33,378 nucleotides of DNA from Pseudomonadota bacterium (GTDB lineage Bacteria; Pseudomonadota; Gammaproteobacteria; Burkholderiales; Sulfuriferulaceae). The notes beneath the pieces were generated by a model that saw only the letters and a program-made list of their open reading frames with translations, was not told the DNA's origin and made no database searches. The stretch is taken from contig JAJYHV010000010.1 in the NCBI GenBank assembly GCA_021790515.1, positions 1 through 33,378 of the forward strand. Reading direction: 5' to 3'. Below, one piece after another: positions 24,009 to 33,378 of the stretch; position 1 is the first letter of the stretch; each line of letters begins with the position of its first letter. A program made the translations under genes and the position numbers.

Positions 24009-27001
24009 TTAATACAACATGATGGAAATTTATGCCCAACATCAGGGGCAGTCAACGATGTCAAGAGCCACGGACTCATCGCCTTCATGATCTGTGCTGC
24101 CAACGCGCTGGTAAAATGGTAGTTACCGGCCATTTCACCGCGCACCATCGCGGTCATCGTACCAAAGTATTTATCACCAATATAAAACACAAGAGTACCT
24201 GTACGACTCACAGGGCGTGAGGTTATCACATTCCCTTGTGTATCGAAAGTGTCAAAGCGATGATCACCTGTCCCTGTTTTTCCACCGGCGGGCAGAACCG
24301 CACCATTGGCGTCGCGGTAGGCATTCGCCATTTTGGCCGCAGTACCGCTTTGTACCACGCTGGCCAGAGCTTCACGCACCACGGCAGTCAGTTCCGCTGG
24401 CAGCAAACGCTTCTCTGCGGGTGGTTGATAACGCAAATCTGTCGCATAAGGCGTGCCGTCGGCAAAGTTCATTCGAGTCAGCGACAAGTTCGGCATACTC
24501 ACGCCATTATTCAGAATGATACCCATCAATTGTGCCAGCGCTGCCGGACGGTCAGCAGATACCCCCAGTGCCGTGGCATAAGAAGGCACCAGACTATCGA
24601 ATGGATATCCCATCTGCTTCCATTGCTGGTAAATCTGTGTGAACGCCTCCACCTCCAATAAACTGCGAATACGAATATCCTGCGCGTTTTTGCGCCCGGC
24701 GTGAAACAGCCAGTTATACACTTCAATGCGCTGTGGGCGGCTTGTTGCCACCGCCTGTGCAAACGTGGCGCCCGGATGATCGCGTAAATACGCCACCAGC
24801 CATAATTCCAGTGGATGCACCTGAATAATGTAGCCCAAATCAGTCAATGACCACGCGCCAGGCGCGAATTCCCGGTACAAGGAAGCCATCTGCCGATCAT
24901 CTACCGGATTCTCTGCCCGCGCGCGCAAAAACAGTGAAAAACGGGAAAAATCCTCTTTGGGCGCCAGGTAACGGAACGCTGCTGCCAGACGACGAGCGCT
25001 TGGATGAATGCCATCCAGAAAAATCTCCGCCATCTCATCACTCGACTTGCCACGATATTTCTTATAGAAGCGCAACATGAAATCCTGCCCTTCCCTGTCC
25101 GCAAACCGTTCCAGGTAGGTGTGCCGTGCCGGATCCCGCGCGTCTTCCAGCACATGACCGGCAATACCTGGCGTGTGTGCAATGTAATAGCGTTCTACAT
25201 CACGCATCAAACGAATGTATACCAGATTCACTGAATCGCGCGTTGCCTGCCACAAATCCATCGTCTCAGCGTCTTCTTTCTTATCGAAATTGACAAAATG
25301 GTGCAGGCCGCCCGCCGTAAAAAATACCTCTTGCGGGTTGGCCGAATACTGCCGCGCCATCGCAGCGCGCAGCATTGCCGTCAACGATTTATCCGGATTG
25401 CTGGCATACCACGCCTGTGCCCAGTTTGAAATCGGGTCACTCATGACTTTGTCCATCGCAGCCAATTGTGCCGCGTCCATTTGCGAATACTGATGGTGTA
25501 AATCAGAGACAATTTGCAAATAGGTAATCAATGTGCGTAATTTTGCCGTCGATCCCATATCCAGTTTGGCTCCACGATTGATATCAAAGGGTTGGTTGAG
25601 ATTGTCAGCCTGAACCCGCAGAGCGCCTCCTTGCGGTGTACGCTCATATAACGTAAAACTGTAGATAATATGGCGTAAATCATCATGATCACCCAACAGA
25701 CGAAACCCATACAGTCCGTTGGCTCGTGCCAGCGTCGGGTTGCCGATATCGGTCAAAAACCGACTGACTTTTTGCTGCGCTTTAGCATTGAGCGTTGTCT
25801 GCACAGTCAAATCCAGCCGATCCAGAATATACAGTTTCGATAACCCCAGTATGCTTGCCAGATGGTTGCGCGTCGCATTGGCCGCTTTGTGGTTGACAAA
25901 ATTTTCTACGGGAATCAGCGGACTGGGATGAATCCGCAAGGGCGTTGCCAAGGCCAGATTGCACAACACCGGAGAAATGACACCATTGGCCGCCAGTAAA
26001 CGCAAATAGGTATTGGTCAGCGCTTCCAGCGCATCGGGCCGGGCATTCAGGAAATAATACGGTTTGCGCTGCGAAATCAACAAGGACAATGCATGTTTGT
26101 ATACATAGGCGGTACGGGCATCTGGTTGATCTCGCATCAACAGTGCGCTAACTTCTCGCCAGTCCAACCCGTACCAGGCCATCAAGGCATCGGGCAATCC
26201 AATCACCTCACCGGCACCCGGAGCTGCAGACAGGGGAACGCCATTCAGATAAGCCAACACCAACGCACGACGCGCCGGCAAAGTATTTTTGCCCCCCAGA
26301 TATGCGCGCACCGAGGCAGACGCCATCTGTTGCCATTTGTCACGCATGGTAAGTGTCAAGCCATCGCGGGAATGACGAAACTTCTCGATTTGGGTGGCTA
26401 ACGTGCTACCACCTGGTACATCATGCGTCGGGTCGATCAACTTGATGAGTTTGTCCATTATCGCCTGCGCCAACCGCCGCCATTCTACTGCCGGATTGCG
26501 GTCTGCCGGTGGAGAAAACAAGCGACGATTCTCAATGAATAGCAGACTATCGCGCAATATGGGAGGAATGGCCGCATAGTCGGCAATTGCCCGTTGCGGA
26601 ACCAGACTACGATAAAACACAGCACCTGTGTCATCCTGCAACACCAATCCTGCCTGATCTTTTTCGTGGTAAGGCAGATTGAGTCCATACGCTGCCATTT
26701 GCTGCATGGCAGGACTGATGCGCGCCTGTTGTGTCACAACAAAATTCTCGCCTGTCAGGCGTTTGACATAGTCCGGCAGGGCAACGTAACCCATCCGCAC
26801 GTCTGCCGGTCCCTGATGCGGGAAAACGATGTGATGGCTAATACCCGCTGCGGGATAAAACTGCATTTTTTCTGCATAGCGGGTCAGGTATTTCGCTTCC
26901 AGCGTGAAAGTGGTCGCCTCCCAGACCAGCAAACCGGCCAGTGCGGCAAGCAACACCACCCCTACCCCCATCGCAAACCAGAATAATCGGCGCAGCAGCA
27001 T
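23996..27001 (-). CDS. Divergent class A-like penicillin-binding protein (GT51-like plus transpeptidase)
   Basis: Predicted inner-membrane, periplasm-facing cell-wall enzyme of 1001 residues with one N-terminal helix (about 5-27). The transpeptidase domain keeps all three motifs: S484-TA-K487 (MGSTAKLR), S590-V-N592 and K908-T-G910 (GGKTGTGD), so it should bind penicillin. The glycosyltransferase part is recognisable by GGSTLATQ (197-204) and AYLNGVPL, but its catalytic motifs differ. The usual E-D-x-x-F-x-x-H is [11 protein letters not shown] (E157 followed by N158, no H), and the second glutamate of RKxxE appears as Q224 in RDKWQQ. GT activity is therefore doubtful. It lies three bases after hemF and overlaps hemA, an odd setting for a wall enzyme. 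Confidence 0.85.
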   Translation of the reverse strand: MLLRRLFWFAMGVGVVLLAALAGLLVWEATTFTLEAKYLTRYAEKMQFYPAAGISHHIVFPHQGPADVRMGYVALPDYVKRLTGENFVVTQQARISPAMQQMAAYGLNLPYHEKDQAGLVLQDDTGAVFYRSLVPQRAIADYAAIPPILRDSLLFIENRRLFSPPADRNPAVEWRRLAQAIMDKLIKLIDPTHDVPGGSTLATQIEKFRHSRDGLTLTMRDKWQQMASASVRAYLGGKNTLPARRALVLAYLNGVPLSAAPGAGEVIGLPDALMAWYGLDWREVSALLMRDQPDARTAYVYKHALSLLISQRKPYYFLNARPDALEALTNTYLRLLAANGVISPVLCNLALATPLRIHPSPLIPVENFVNHKAANATRNHLASILGLSKLYILDRLDLTVQTTLNAKAQQKVSRFLTDIGNPTLARANGLYGFRLLGDHDDLRHIIYSFTLYERTPQGGALRVQADNLNQPFDINRGAKLDMGSTAKLRTLITYLQIVSDLHHQYSQMDAAQLAAMDKVMSDPISNWAQAWYASNPDKSLTAMLRAAMARQYSANPQEVFFTAGGLHHFVNFDKKEDAETMDLWQATRDSVNLVYIRLMRDVERYYIAHTPGIAGHVLEDARDPARHTYLERFADREGQDFMLRFYKKYRGKSSDEMAEIFLDGIHPSARRLAAAFRYLAPKEDFSRFSLFLRARAENPVDDRQMASLYREFAPGAWSLTDLGYIIQVHPLELWLVAYLRDHPGATFAQAVATSRPQRIEVYNWLFHAGRKNAQDIRIRSLLEVEAFTQIYQQWKQMGYPFDSLVPSYATALGVSADRPAALAQLMGIILNNGVSMPNLSLTRMNFADGTPYATDLRYQPPAEKRLLPAELTAVVREALASVVQSGTAAKMANAYRDANGAVLPAGGKTGTGDHRFDTFDTQGNVITSRPVSRTGTLVFYIGDKYFGTMTAMVRGEMAGNYHFTSALAAQIMKAMSPWLLTSLTAPDVGHKFPSCCIKCNY

Positions 27002-27004
27002 GGC

Positions 27005-27934
27005 TTATCCGCGCCCGACAAGCCAGTCTCTTGCCACCAGAAAATATTCGGTCAGGTGTGCTTCGACCGTTCCCGGTTCCGGGTGCCAATCGTAGCGCCA
27101 TTCTGCCCGTGGTGGCATGGAAACAAGAATTGACTCGGTTCGTCCTCGCGATTGCAAACCAAACAAGGTGCCACGATCGTACACCAGATTGAATTCGACA
27201 TATCGTGCACGTCGATATGCCTGAAAAGCACGTTCGCGTTCCGTATAAGCATGGTTGCATCGTTGTTCCAGAATCGGAACATACGCAGGCAGAAAGTGAT
27301 CGCCGACACTTTGCATCAATCCCAGGCCAGCAAAAAAATCCACCCCGGAATAATCGTCAAAAAATATACCGCCGATACCGCGCGCTTCTTGCCGATGAGG
27401 CAGGAAAAAATAACTGTCACACCATGCTTTAAAACGTGGATACAACGCATCATCGACCACATTCAGCGCTTTGCGACAAACGGTATGGAAATGAACGGCA
27501 TCATCCTCAAAACCATAGCAGGGCGTCAAATCCATACCGCCGCCAAACCACCAGACCGGATTTTCTTCAGTCACACCAGCCACAAAACAGCGTACATTCA
27601 TGTGCACAGTCGGCGCATACGGATTGCGCGGATGAAATACCAGCGACACACCCAGCGCTTCAAACGGCTTGCCTGCCAATTCCGGATGGCGTTCGGTTGC
27701 CGAGGGCGGCAAGCCCTTTCCGCTGACATGAGAAAAATTCACGCCTGCGCGCTCCAGCACCTCACCCTGCTCCAGCACGCAACTGATGCCGCCTCCACCC
27801 TCACTGCGCTGCCACGCGTCCCGTAAAAATACGCCGCCATCAATCTGTTCCATACGCTGAACAATACTGTCCTGCAACGCCAGCAAGTATTGTCTGGTTG
27901 CCAGAATATTTGCTGCCATAGTCTTCGCTGCCAT
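27005..27934 (-). CDS. hemF: Oxygen-dependent coproporphyrinogen III oxidase
   Basis: Converts coproporphyrinogen III to protoporphyrinogen IX with O2, so the organism meets oxygen. The protein of about 309 residues shows the family blocks [43 protein letters not shown] and [16 protein letters not shown]. The ATG at 27934 was chosen because AGG lies about ten bases upstream. A GTG at 27943 and an ATG at 27919 are possible alternatives. It probably starts or continues the chain hemF-PBP-hemA-prfA-prmC and follows tsaC by 80 bases. Confidence 0.94.
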   Translation of the reverse strand: MAAKTMAANILATRQYLLALQDSIVQRMEQIDGGVFLRDAWQRSEGGGGISCVLEQGEVLERAGVNFSHVSGKGLPPSATERHPELAGKPFEALGVSLVFHPRNPYAPTVHMNVRCFVAGVTEENPVWWFGGGMDLTPCYGFEDDAVHFHTVCRKALNVVDDALYPRFKAWCDSYFFLPHRQEARGIGGIFFDDYSGVDFFAGLGLMQSVGDHFLPAYVPILEQRCNHAYTERERAFQAYRRARYVEFNLVYDRGTLFGLQSRGRTESILVSMPPRAEWRYDWHPEPGTVEAHLTEYFLVARDWLVGRG

Positions 27935-27988
27935 TATCTTCACACCTTTTTTACAGCATCATCACAGCAACACGCAGCCATGCAATTC

Positions 27989-28020
27989 AATCATCAATCA
28001 TCAATCATCAATTATCAATC
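27989..28020. repeat. 7-bp tandem repeats at the tsaC stop codon
   Basis: AATCATC occurs three times perfectly, followed by one variant (AATTATC) and a partial copy. The tsaC stop (28015-28017) lies at the gene-proximal edge of the array, which occupies most of the tsaC-hemF spacer. Confidence 0.85.
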
Positions 28021-28548
28021 GCGTATCACACGTCCGCTCTGCCAGTCAACAATCCGGCTTGGCGTTCTGGCTGTGCCAATTTGACCAGCCACAACACGCA
28101 CCATTGCACCAAATTGCCGTCGCACTTCACGCGCCGTGCGCAACGCCCGTTGCCCACTACGGTTGGCACTGGTAGAAACCAGCGCATGCCCTGACTGCTG
28201 ACACAAACGCTCCGCCGGTACGAAATTTGTCCAGCGCACGGCAACTTTGCCATTTTTACCGCATAACCAGGCCGGACAGCGCTTACCTGCCGGCAACAAT
28301 AAGGTCAAGCGCCCCGCCGTATAACCACTGGCCAACACCGCAGCCAGTATTTTGTCGTCGACATACGGGCGCAACTGCTGCATGTCACTGACCAGCACGA
28401 TCAATCCCTTGTGCACAGGTCGCTTTTTAATCACCAGCAAACGGCGTACCATCCTTGCCGAACGGGGGTCACAACCCAGTCCGAAACAGGATTCTGTAGG
28501 ATATGCCAGTACATGTTTCATCACGTTGACTAAGGTTTGGCCAATCAT
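28015..28548 (-). CDS. tsaC: Threonylcarbamoyl-AMP synthase (TsaC/YrdC short form)
   Basis: Makes threonylcarbamoyl-AMP for the t6A37 modification of ANN-decoding tRNAs. The 177-residue protein is the short YrdC form without the Sua5 C-terminal domain. The motifs AYPTESCFGLGCDP, the basic KKRPVHKGLIVLV and the phosphate-binding STSANRSG are present. The ATG at 28548 overlaps the purD stop (ATGA). The YrdC fold also occurs inside HypF in this window, but this protein stands alone and has the tRNA-enzyme signature. Confidence 0.9.
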   Translation of the reverse strand: MIGQTLVNVMKHVLAYPTESCFGLGCDPRSARMVRRLLVIKKRPVHKGLIVLVSDMQQLRPYVDDKILAAVLASGYTAGRLTLLLPAGKRCPAWLCGKNGKVAVRWTNFVPAERLCQQSGHALVSTSANRSGQRALRTAREVRRQFGAMVRVVAGQIGTARTPSRIVDWQSGRVIRD

Positions 28549-29828
28549 GGCACCGGTTTTTTACGGTCAATGGCACGATAGCCGATATCATGGCGCATCT
28601 GCTTGCCCGCAAAATGGACATTTTCCGCCGCGTCATATGCCAGACGTTGTGCCAGTTTGACACTATCCCCCAGCGCTGTCACACACAGCACGCGACCACC
28701 GCTGGTCAATAATTGTTTGTCCTGCCAGCGTGTTCCAGCATGAAAAATATGCATGTCCTCACGATCAACCGGCAAGGTATCCACTACGTCGCCAATGCGC
28801 GGCAACATGGGGTAACCCTGTGTCGCGAGCACGACGCCAAGCGCTGCGCGTCGATCCCATTCGACTTCGACCTTATCCAGCGTACCGTCGAGCGCGTGTT
28901 CCATCAATGTGACCAAATCGGATTTCATGCGCATCATGATGGGCTGAGTTTCCGGATCGCCCATACGGCAGTTGAATTCCAGCACCCGAATGCCACCCTG
29001 TGCATCGATCATCAGTCCGGCATACAAAAATCCGGTGTATGGCGTTCCGGCCTGTTTCATGCCGAGCATGACCGGCATGATGACTTCGCGCAGCGCGCGT
29101 GCGTGCATTTCTGGCGTAATCACAGGCGCCGGTGAATATGCTCCCATTCCGCCGGTATTTTCCCCCGTATCGCCATCACCAATACGTTTGTGATCCTGGC
29201 TCGTCGCCAACGGCAATACATGCTCGCCATCGCACATCACCATGAAACTGGCTTCTTCACCAGTCAGAAACTCTTCAATGACGACACGAGCGCCTGCATG
29301 CCCCAACTGGTTATCCTGCAGCATGGCATCTACTGCCGCATGTGCTTCGGCCATCGTCTGCGCAACCACGACGCCTTTACCTGCTGCAAGGCCATCTGCC
29401 TTGACGACAATTGGCGCCTGTTGCGTATCAAGCCAGGCATGTGCGGCCACCACATCCGAAAAAGTACGATAAGCCGCTGTCGGAATACCATGTTGAACCA
29501 TGAACGCCTTGGCAAAATCCTTGGACGCTTCCAACTGTGCTGCCGCCTGCGTGGGACCAAAAACTTTTAGCCCCGCCGCACGAAACCGATCCACGATACC
29601 TGCTGCCAGCGGTGCTTCAGGGCCGACCACTGTAAAAACAATCGCTTCCCGACGCACAAATTCAATCAGCAATCCAATATCGGTAATCGGCACGTTGACC
29701 AGATTTTTTTCCATCTGTGTACCTGCATTGCCTGGTGCCACATATACGCGGGCAATGCGGGAAGATTGCGCCAGGCGCCATGCCAGGGCGTGCTCGCGCC
29801 CGCCGGAACCCACCACCAGAATGTTCAT
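28545..29828 (-). CDS. purD: Phosphoribosylamine-glycine ligase
   Basis: Second step of purine synthesis, joining glycine to phosphoribosylamine with ATP. The 427-residue ATP-grasp protein starts MNILVVGSGGREHALAW, the canonical N-terminus, so the ATG at 29828 was chosen over an upstream in-frame start. Further motifs are KADGLAAGKGV, EEFLTGEEASFM and NTGGMGAYSPAPV. It follows purH by 25 bases and overlaps tsaC. Confidence 0.96.
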   Translation of the reverse strand: MNILVVGSGGREHALAWRLAQSSRIARVYVAPGNAGTQMEKNLVNVPITDIGLLIEFVRREAIVFTVVGPEAPLAAGIVDRFRAAGLKVFGPTQAAAQLEASKDFAKAFMVQHGIPTAAYRTFSDVVAAHAWLDTQQAPIVVKADGLAAGKGVVVAQTMAEAHAAVDAMLQDNQLGHAGARVVIEEFLTGEEASFMVMCDGEHVLPLATSQDHKRIGDGDTGENTGGMGAYSPAPVITPEMHARALREVIMPVMLGMKQAGTPYTGFLYAGLMIDAQGGIRVLEFNCRMGDPETQPIMMRMKSDLVTLMEHALDGTLDKVEVEWDRRAALGVVLATQGYPMLPRIGDVVDTLPVDREDMHIFHAGTRWQDKQLLTSGGRVLCVTALGDSVKLAQRLAYDAAENVHFAGKQMRHDIGYRAIDRKKPVP

Positions 29829-29853
29829 GCTTTTTTCCGTTTCAATGTCAAAA

Positions 29854-31416
29854 TCAATGCCGAAAGTGGCGATAGCCGGTAAACGCCATCGCCACCCCTT
29901 GCTCGTCGGCAGCGGCAATCACTTCCGCATCACGCACACTGCCACCGGGCTGAATTACCGCTTTCGCGCCGGCTTGCGCCAACACATCCAACCCGTCACG
30001 AAACGGGAAAAATGCGTCAGACGCCACTGCACATCCGGCCAAGGAAAGATTCGCCCGCGCTGCTTTATCCACCGCAATGCGCGTCGAATCCACCCGGCTC
30101 ATTTGTCCGGCGCCAATTCCCAACGTTCGTCCATTGGCAGCAAATACCACCGCATTGGATTTTACGAATTTGGCGACGCGCCAGGCAAACAGCATATCCG
30201 CGACCTGTTGGTTGTCTGGCGCAAGCCTGGTCACCACACGCAGATTGTCCGCAGCAATGGCAAAAGTGTCGGCGCTTTGCACCAGCAAACCACCACCGAT
30301 ACGTTTCATTTCCATGACATTATGCCCACTTGCCAAAGGCACAATCAATACCCGCAAGTTGGATTTTGCCGACAAGACCTCACGGGCAGCAGCGCTGAAT
30401 GCCGGAGCAATCAACACCTCCACAAACAACTCGGCTACTGCCTCTGCCGTTGACGCATCGACTTCGGCATTGAAGGCGATGATGCCACCAAAAGCGGAGA
30501 CCGCATCTGTGGCCAGTGCCAGGCGATACGCCGTCAGTAATGTGTCGCCAACAGCCACACCACAAGGATTGGCATGTTTCACAATCACACAGGCCGGTTG
30601 CGAGAATGTTTTGACGCACTCCCATGCGGCATCGCTGTCAGCAATATTGTTATAAGACAATTCCTTGCCCTGCAATTGTTCATAATGCGCCAGACTGCCA
30701 TTCGTCGGTTGCATATCACGATAAAACGCTGCGCGCTGATGCGGGTTTTCTCCATAACGCAAAGATTGCTCGCGTACAAAATTCAGATTCAGTTGTGCCG
30801 GAAAATCCGCCATTTCGCCATTCAACTCACGCGCCGTCAGGTAATTGGCAATCGCTCCGTCATACGCTGCCGTGTGCGCAAATGCCTTGCGCGCCAGAGA
30901 ATAATTGGTCGCCGTCGACAAAGAACCCGAATGACGATGCAATTCGTCCAACACGCGCACATAATCTGCCGGATCGGTCAACACCGCCACATGCTGGAAA
31001 TTCTTGGCTGCCGAACGCAACATGGCCGGCCCGCCAATATCAATATTTTCAATGGCTTCCGCGAGCGTGCAATCTGCGCGCGCAATCGTTTGCGCAAATG
31101 GGTACAGGTTTACTACCAGCAAATCAATCGGCTCGATGCCCGCAGCGCGAATCGCCTCCATGTGCCCGACCACATCACGCCTTGCCAGCAAACCACCATG
31201 TACTTTGGGATGCAAGGTTTTCACTCTGCCGTCCAGCATTTCCGCAAAACCGGTGTAATCTGCCACTTCGGTGACCGGGATACCCTGTTCGGTCAGCAAA
31301 CGTGCCGTACCGCCAGTCGACAACAATTCGATGCCAAGACTGCGCAAGCCTTGCGCCAGCGCAACAACGCCGGTTTTGTCCGAAACACTGATCAGGGCGC
31401 GTGTGATGTAGGCCAT
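29854..31416 (-). CDS. purH: Bifunctional AICAR formyltransferase / IMP cyclohydrolase
   Basis: Last two steps of IMP synthesis. The 520-residue protein has the N-terminal MGS-like cyclohydrolase domain ([29 protein letters not shown], ending near 195). The C-terminal formyltransferase domain has the catalytic histidine in [10 protein letters not shown]. The C-terminus [10 protein letters not shown] is typical. The ATG has AGGA eight bases upstream. It follows fis by 72 bases and may have its own promoter there. The fis-purH-purD order is common in betaproteobacteria. Confidence 0.96.
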   Translation of the reverse strand: MAYITRALISVSDKTGVVALAQGLRSLGIELLSTGGTARLLTEQGIPVTEVADYTGFAEMLDGRVKTLHPKVHGGLLARRDVVGHMEAIRAAGIEPIDLLVVNLYPFAQTIARADCTLAEAIENIDIGGPAMLRSAAKNFQHVAVLTDPADYVRVLDELHRHSGSLSTATNYSLARKAFAHTAAYDGAIANYLTARELNGEMADFPAQLNLNFVREQSLRYGENPHQRAAFYRDMQPTNGSLAHYEQLQGKELSYNNIADSDAAWECVKTFSQPACVIVKHANPCGVAVGDTLLTAYRLALATDAVSAFGGIIAFNAEVDASTAEAVAELFVEVLIAPAFSAAAREVLSAKSNLRVLIVPLASGHNVMEMKRIGGGLLVQSADTFAIAADNLRVVTRLAPDNQQVADMLFAWRVAKFVKSNAVVFAANGRTLGIGAGQMSRVDSTRIAVDKAARANLSLAGCAVASDAFFPFRDGLDVLAQAGAKAVIQPGGSVRDAEVIAAADEQGVAMAFTGYRHFRH

Positions 31417-31461
31417 TCTTATCCTTTTATTTTGCGGGGGTTGAAATCGCTTTTTGTATAA

Positions 31462-31492
31462 AATATATTTTTTGCTGCTTGAGGCTCGTCAA
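31462..31492 (-). promoter_or_regulatory. Candidate purH promoter overlapping the fis stop
   Basis: On the minus strand TTGACG (31492-31487) and TATATT (31467-31462) are separated by 19 bases, slightly long for sigma70. The -35 overlaps the last codons of fis, and the region up to purH is AT-rich. No PurR-like palindrome was recognised. Confidence 0.35.
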
Positions 31493-31743
31493 TCAAGATG
31501 GTATTGCGCCATCTTTTTGCGCAACGTATTGCGGTTGATGCCCAGAAATTCGGCAGCGCGTGTCTGGTTACCCTGCGCGTAATGCAACATTTTTTCAATC
31601 AGCGGGCGTTCCACACACGCCAGCACCATATCATACACGCCAGTAGGTACCTCGCCATCCATATCCTGGAAATAGGCATCCAACGCCCGCGCAATACACG
31701 CACCGACTTCGCCATGATTCTTCAACTTGCCATTCACTGCCAT
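31489..31743 (-). CDS. fis: Fis-family DNA-binding protein
   Basis: Nucleoid-associated regulator that bends DNA and activates rRNA and other promoters in relatives. The 84-residue protein has the Fis C-terminal helix-turn-helix (GNQTRAAEFLGINRNTLRKKM), and VERPLIEKMLHYAQ precedes it. The ATG at 31743 was chosen because it overlaps the dusB stop as TGATG and has GGAG just upstream. A longer frame would run into dusB. The dusB-fis pair is widely conserved. The protein is slightly shorter than the 98 residues of E. coli Fis, as is usual in betaproteobacteria. Confidence 0.93.
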   Translation of the reverse strand: MAVNGKLKNHGEVGACIARALDAYFQDMDGEVPTGVYDMVLACVERPLIEKMLHYAQGNQTRAAEFLGINRNTLRKKMAQYHLD

Positions 31744-32783
31744 CACTCCATTTCCTGCAAGAGTTCTTCTGTCAAAGCACTGGATTCTGCCACATCGACC
31801 AATAAATCTCCCTGTTGCCGACATTGCTCAAAAAAAACATCCACGGCCGCCAATTGCTGTTGTACATCCGGCAAAATATTCATGGCATGGCGAAATCGCG
31901 CCGAATCACGCAACCCGCGCGTATACCAGGAAATATGCTTGCGTGCCACGCGCACGCCAGTTTCCTCACCATAAAATTCATATAAATCAAACAAATGTTC
32001 CCGAAGCAAAGTGTGAATTTCAGTGATATCCGGCGATGGCAAATGTTGTCCTGTGCGCAGATAATAATCTATTTCCCGAAACAGCCAAGGTCTTCCCTGT
32101 GCGGCACGGCCAATCATGATGGCGTCTGCGCCGGTATAATGCAACACATACGCAGCCTTTTCCGGTGTTGTAATATCGCCATTGGCAATAATTGGAATAT
32201 TTGCCCTCGCCTTTACTGCCGCAATCGTATCATATTCAGCGTGTCCGGTATAAGCGCATGCCCGCGTTCTGCCATGCAACGCCAACGCCACGATACCGCT
32301 CTCTTCGGCAATTTTCAGAACAGACAATGCATTCCGGTGTGATTTATCCCATCCGGTGCGCATTTTCAATGTAACAGGAACGCCCGGCACCGCAGCCACC
32401 ACGGCAGATAAAATTTTTCCCACCAGCGGTTCGTTTTGCAGCAATGCAGAACCCGCCATCACGTGACATACCTTTTTTGCCGGACATCCCATATTGATAT
32501 CAATGATTTGCGCGCCATGATCAACATTATAGCGCGCTGCTTCCGCCATCATGTCAGGGTCTGCGCCAGCAATCTGCACCGAAATGGGTGATACTTCTCC
32601 CTCATGGTTGGCGCGACGGCGTGTTTTGGCCGACCCATACAACAAGGAATTCGATGTCACCATTTCTGACACCGCCATCCCTGCCCCCAAACGCTTGCAT
32701 AACTGACGAAACGGGCGGTCAGTCACGCCAGCCATCGGCGCCACAATCAAATTGTTTTTTAATTCAAAAGAACCGATGTGCAT
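31743..32783 (-). CDS. dusB: tRNA-dihydrouridine synthase B
   Basis: FMN enzyme that reduces uridine to dihydrouridine in the tRNA D-loop. The 346-residue protein starts MHIGSFELKNNLIVAPMAGVTD, typical of DusB. It carries the catalytic cysteine in NMGCPAKKVCHVMAGSALL and the flavin-binding HGRTRACAYTGHAEYD. The ATG at 32783 was preferred to a TTG at 32801 because it gives the family N-terminus. The gene leads the dusB-fis-pur operon. Confidence 0.95.
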   Translation of the reverse strand: MHIGSFELKNNLIVAPMAGVTDRPFRQLCKRLGAGMAVSEMVTSNSLLYGSAKTRRRANHEGEVSPISVQIAGADPDMMAEAARYNVDHGAQIIDINMGCPAKKVCHVMAGSALLQNEPLVGKILSAVVAAVPGVPVTLKMRTGWDKSHRNALSVLKIAEESGIVALALHGRTRACAYTGHAEYDTIAAVKARANIPIIANGDITTPEKAAYVLHYTGADAIMIGRAAQGRPWLFREIDYYLRTGQHLPSPDITEIHTLLREHLFDLYEFYGEETGVRVARKHISWYTRGLRDSARFRHAMNILPDVQQQLAAVDVFFEQCRQQGDLLVDVAESSALTEELLQEME

Positions 32784-32819
32784 AAATTCTGACAACAACA
32801 AATGGATGGGTTAACAAGC

Positions 32820-32841
32820 GGTACAATTGCGCAATTTTACC
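32820..32841. promoter_or_regulatory. Near-perfect 22-bp palindrome between dusB and the RDD gene
   Basis: GGTACAATTGC facing GCAATTTTACC pairs at 10 of 11 positions around a perfect 12-bp core (AATTGCGCAATT). Read on the minus strand it contains TAAAAT, a possible dusB-fis -10, with TTGCGC 18 bases upstream. That would place it as an operator over the promoter. The 146-base spacer 32784-32929 otherwise holds no gene. Confidence 0.4.
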
Positions 32842-32929
32842 TCACAGACACCCTCTCGCGCAAAAATTCGGTGGCAAAAAATCCGGAGAAACAGCTTGCA
32901 ACATAAAAAATCCGGTAAAATCAGCACCC

Positions 32930-33355
32930 ATGACACCAAGCTTATCCACCTCCTTCCCCACTGCCAGTTTGAGCAAGCGCTTCGCAGCCATGATTTACGA
33001 GGCGCTGCTGCTGCTGGCATTATTGTTTGTGGCCGATTATCTGTTTATCAGTCTTACCCACAACCGGCAAAGCATGCCATTCAGGGCAGGTTTGCAACTG
33101 TGGCTCGCCAGTGTCATCGGCGTGTACTTTGTCTGGCAATGGCAGCATGGACAATCGCTGGCCATGAAAACCTGGCGTATCCGACTGATAGCCCGTGACA
33201 ATCAATCACCGACACTGACACGCAGCATTGTGCGACTGCTGTTCGTCATTTGCCTGCCTGGCATCAGCCAACTATGGGCTTTTGTTGACCGCGACCGGCA
33301 ATTCCTGCATGACAGGCTGGCAGGAACGCGTCTGGTTTCACTGGGGAAGCGCTGA
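32930..33355 (+). CDS. RDD-family membrane protein
   Basis: Small integral membrane protein of unknown or variable function (some relatives affect ion transport). The 141-residue protein has the RDD signature elements: KRFAAMIYEALLLLALLFVADYLF as the first helix with arginine at its start, a second helix (about 54-72), and GQSLAMKTWRIRL. A third helix (about 97-116) ends in FVDRDRQFLHDRLAGTRLV. The ATG at 32930 gives a normal N-terminus; no strong Shine-Dalgarno is seen. It is divergent from dusB and close to the window end. Confidence 0.88.
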   Translation: MTPSLSTSFPTASLSKRFAAMIYEALLLLALLFVADYLFISLTHNRQSMPFRAGLQLWLASVIGVYFVWQWQHGQSLAMKTWRIRLIARDNQSPTLTRSIVRLLFVICLPGISQLWAFVDRDRQFLHDRLAGTRLVSLGKR

Positions 33356-33378
33356 TTCATTCCCACACGGTCGCGACG

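Noticed and set aside
27989-28020. CRISPR-like or phase-variable repeat
   Set aside because: Units of 7 bp without spacers are a simple tandem repeat, and they lie at and after a stop codon, so copy number would not switch a reading frame.

Overview
The window looks like part of a betaproteobacterial chromosome, probably Nitrosomonadales or a Gallionella/Thiobacillus-type relative. This rests on gene orders (dusB-fis-purH-purD, hemA-prfA-prmC), moderate GC content and an Isp-type [NiFe] hydrogenase. The taxon is an inference, because no rRNA or marker gene is present. Gene density is high, with many 4-bp stop/start overlaps and several TTG or GTG starts.

Layout. (1) 117-5691, plus strand: a YcgR-like c-di-GMP flagellar brake overlapping two glycosyltransferases, then a WbaP-type undecaprenyl-phosphate sugar transferase and a third glycosyltransferase. 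This is a surface-polysaccharide set coupled to a motility brake. (2) 5691-6507: a compact element with 38-bp Tn3-type terminal inverted repeats (35/38 matching) and 5-bp AAATA target duplications. It holds only a DinJ/YafQ-like toxin-antitoxin pair and a res-like block, with no transposase, and it sits exactly at the stop codon of the preceding glycosyltransferase gene. (3) 13737-6611, minus strand: a hydrogenase operon in the order maturation protease, short HupH-like chaperone, small subunit (Tat signal), Isp1 (cytochrome b), Isp2 (HdrD-like Fe-S protein), large subunit, NiCoT nickel permease. (4) 14007-19742, plus strand: hypC-A-B-D-F-E, the full accessory set for the NiFe(CN)2CO centre, transcribed divergently from the structural operon across a palindrome-rich 269-bp spacer. 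(5) 19880-20734, plus strand: a RIO-type kinase. (6) 32783-20822, minus strand: dusB-fis-purH-purD-tsaC-hemF-(divergent bifunctional PBP)-hemA-prfA-prmC. (7) 32930-33355, plus strand: an RDD membrane protein.

How it fits together. The cell can import nickel, build the active site with the Hyp proteins, trim the large subunit with the protease, and export the small/large dimer by the Tat route. Electrons from H2 would pass through Isp1/Isp2 to the quinone pool or a thiol/sulfur pathway. The small subunit carries the standard CTGC proximal-cluster motif, not the CTCC of O2-tolerant group 1d enzymes. The right-hand third is housekeeping (purines, haem, translation termination, tRNA modification), with one unusual cell-wall enzyme inside the haem genes.

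The strongest candidate for something little described is the transposase-less Tn3-type cassette built from a toxin-antitoxin pair plus a res-like site. Other points worth checking are the PBP with altered glycosyltransferase motifs, the palindromes between the hydrogenase and hyp operons, and a recurring pattern of short tandem duplications lying on gene stop codons.
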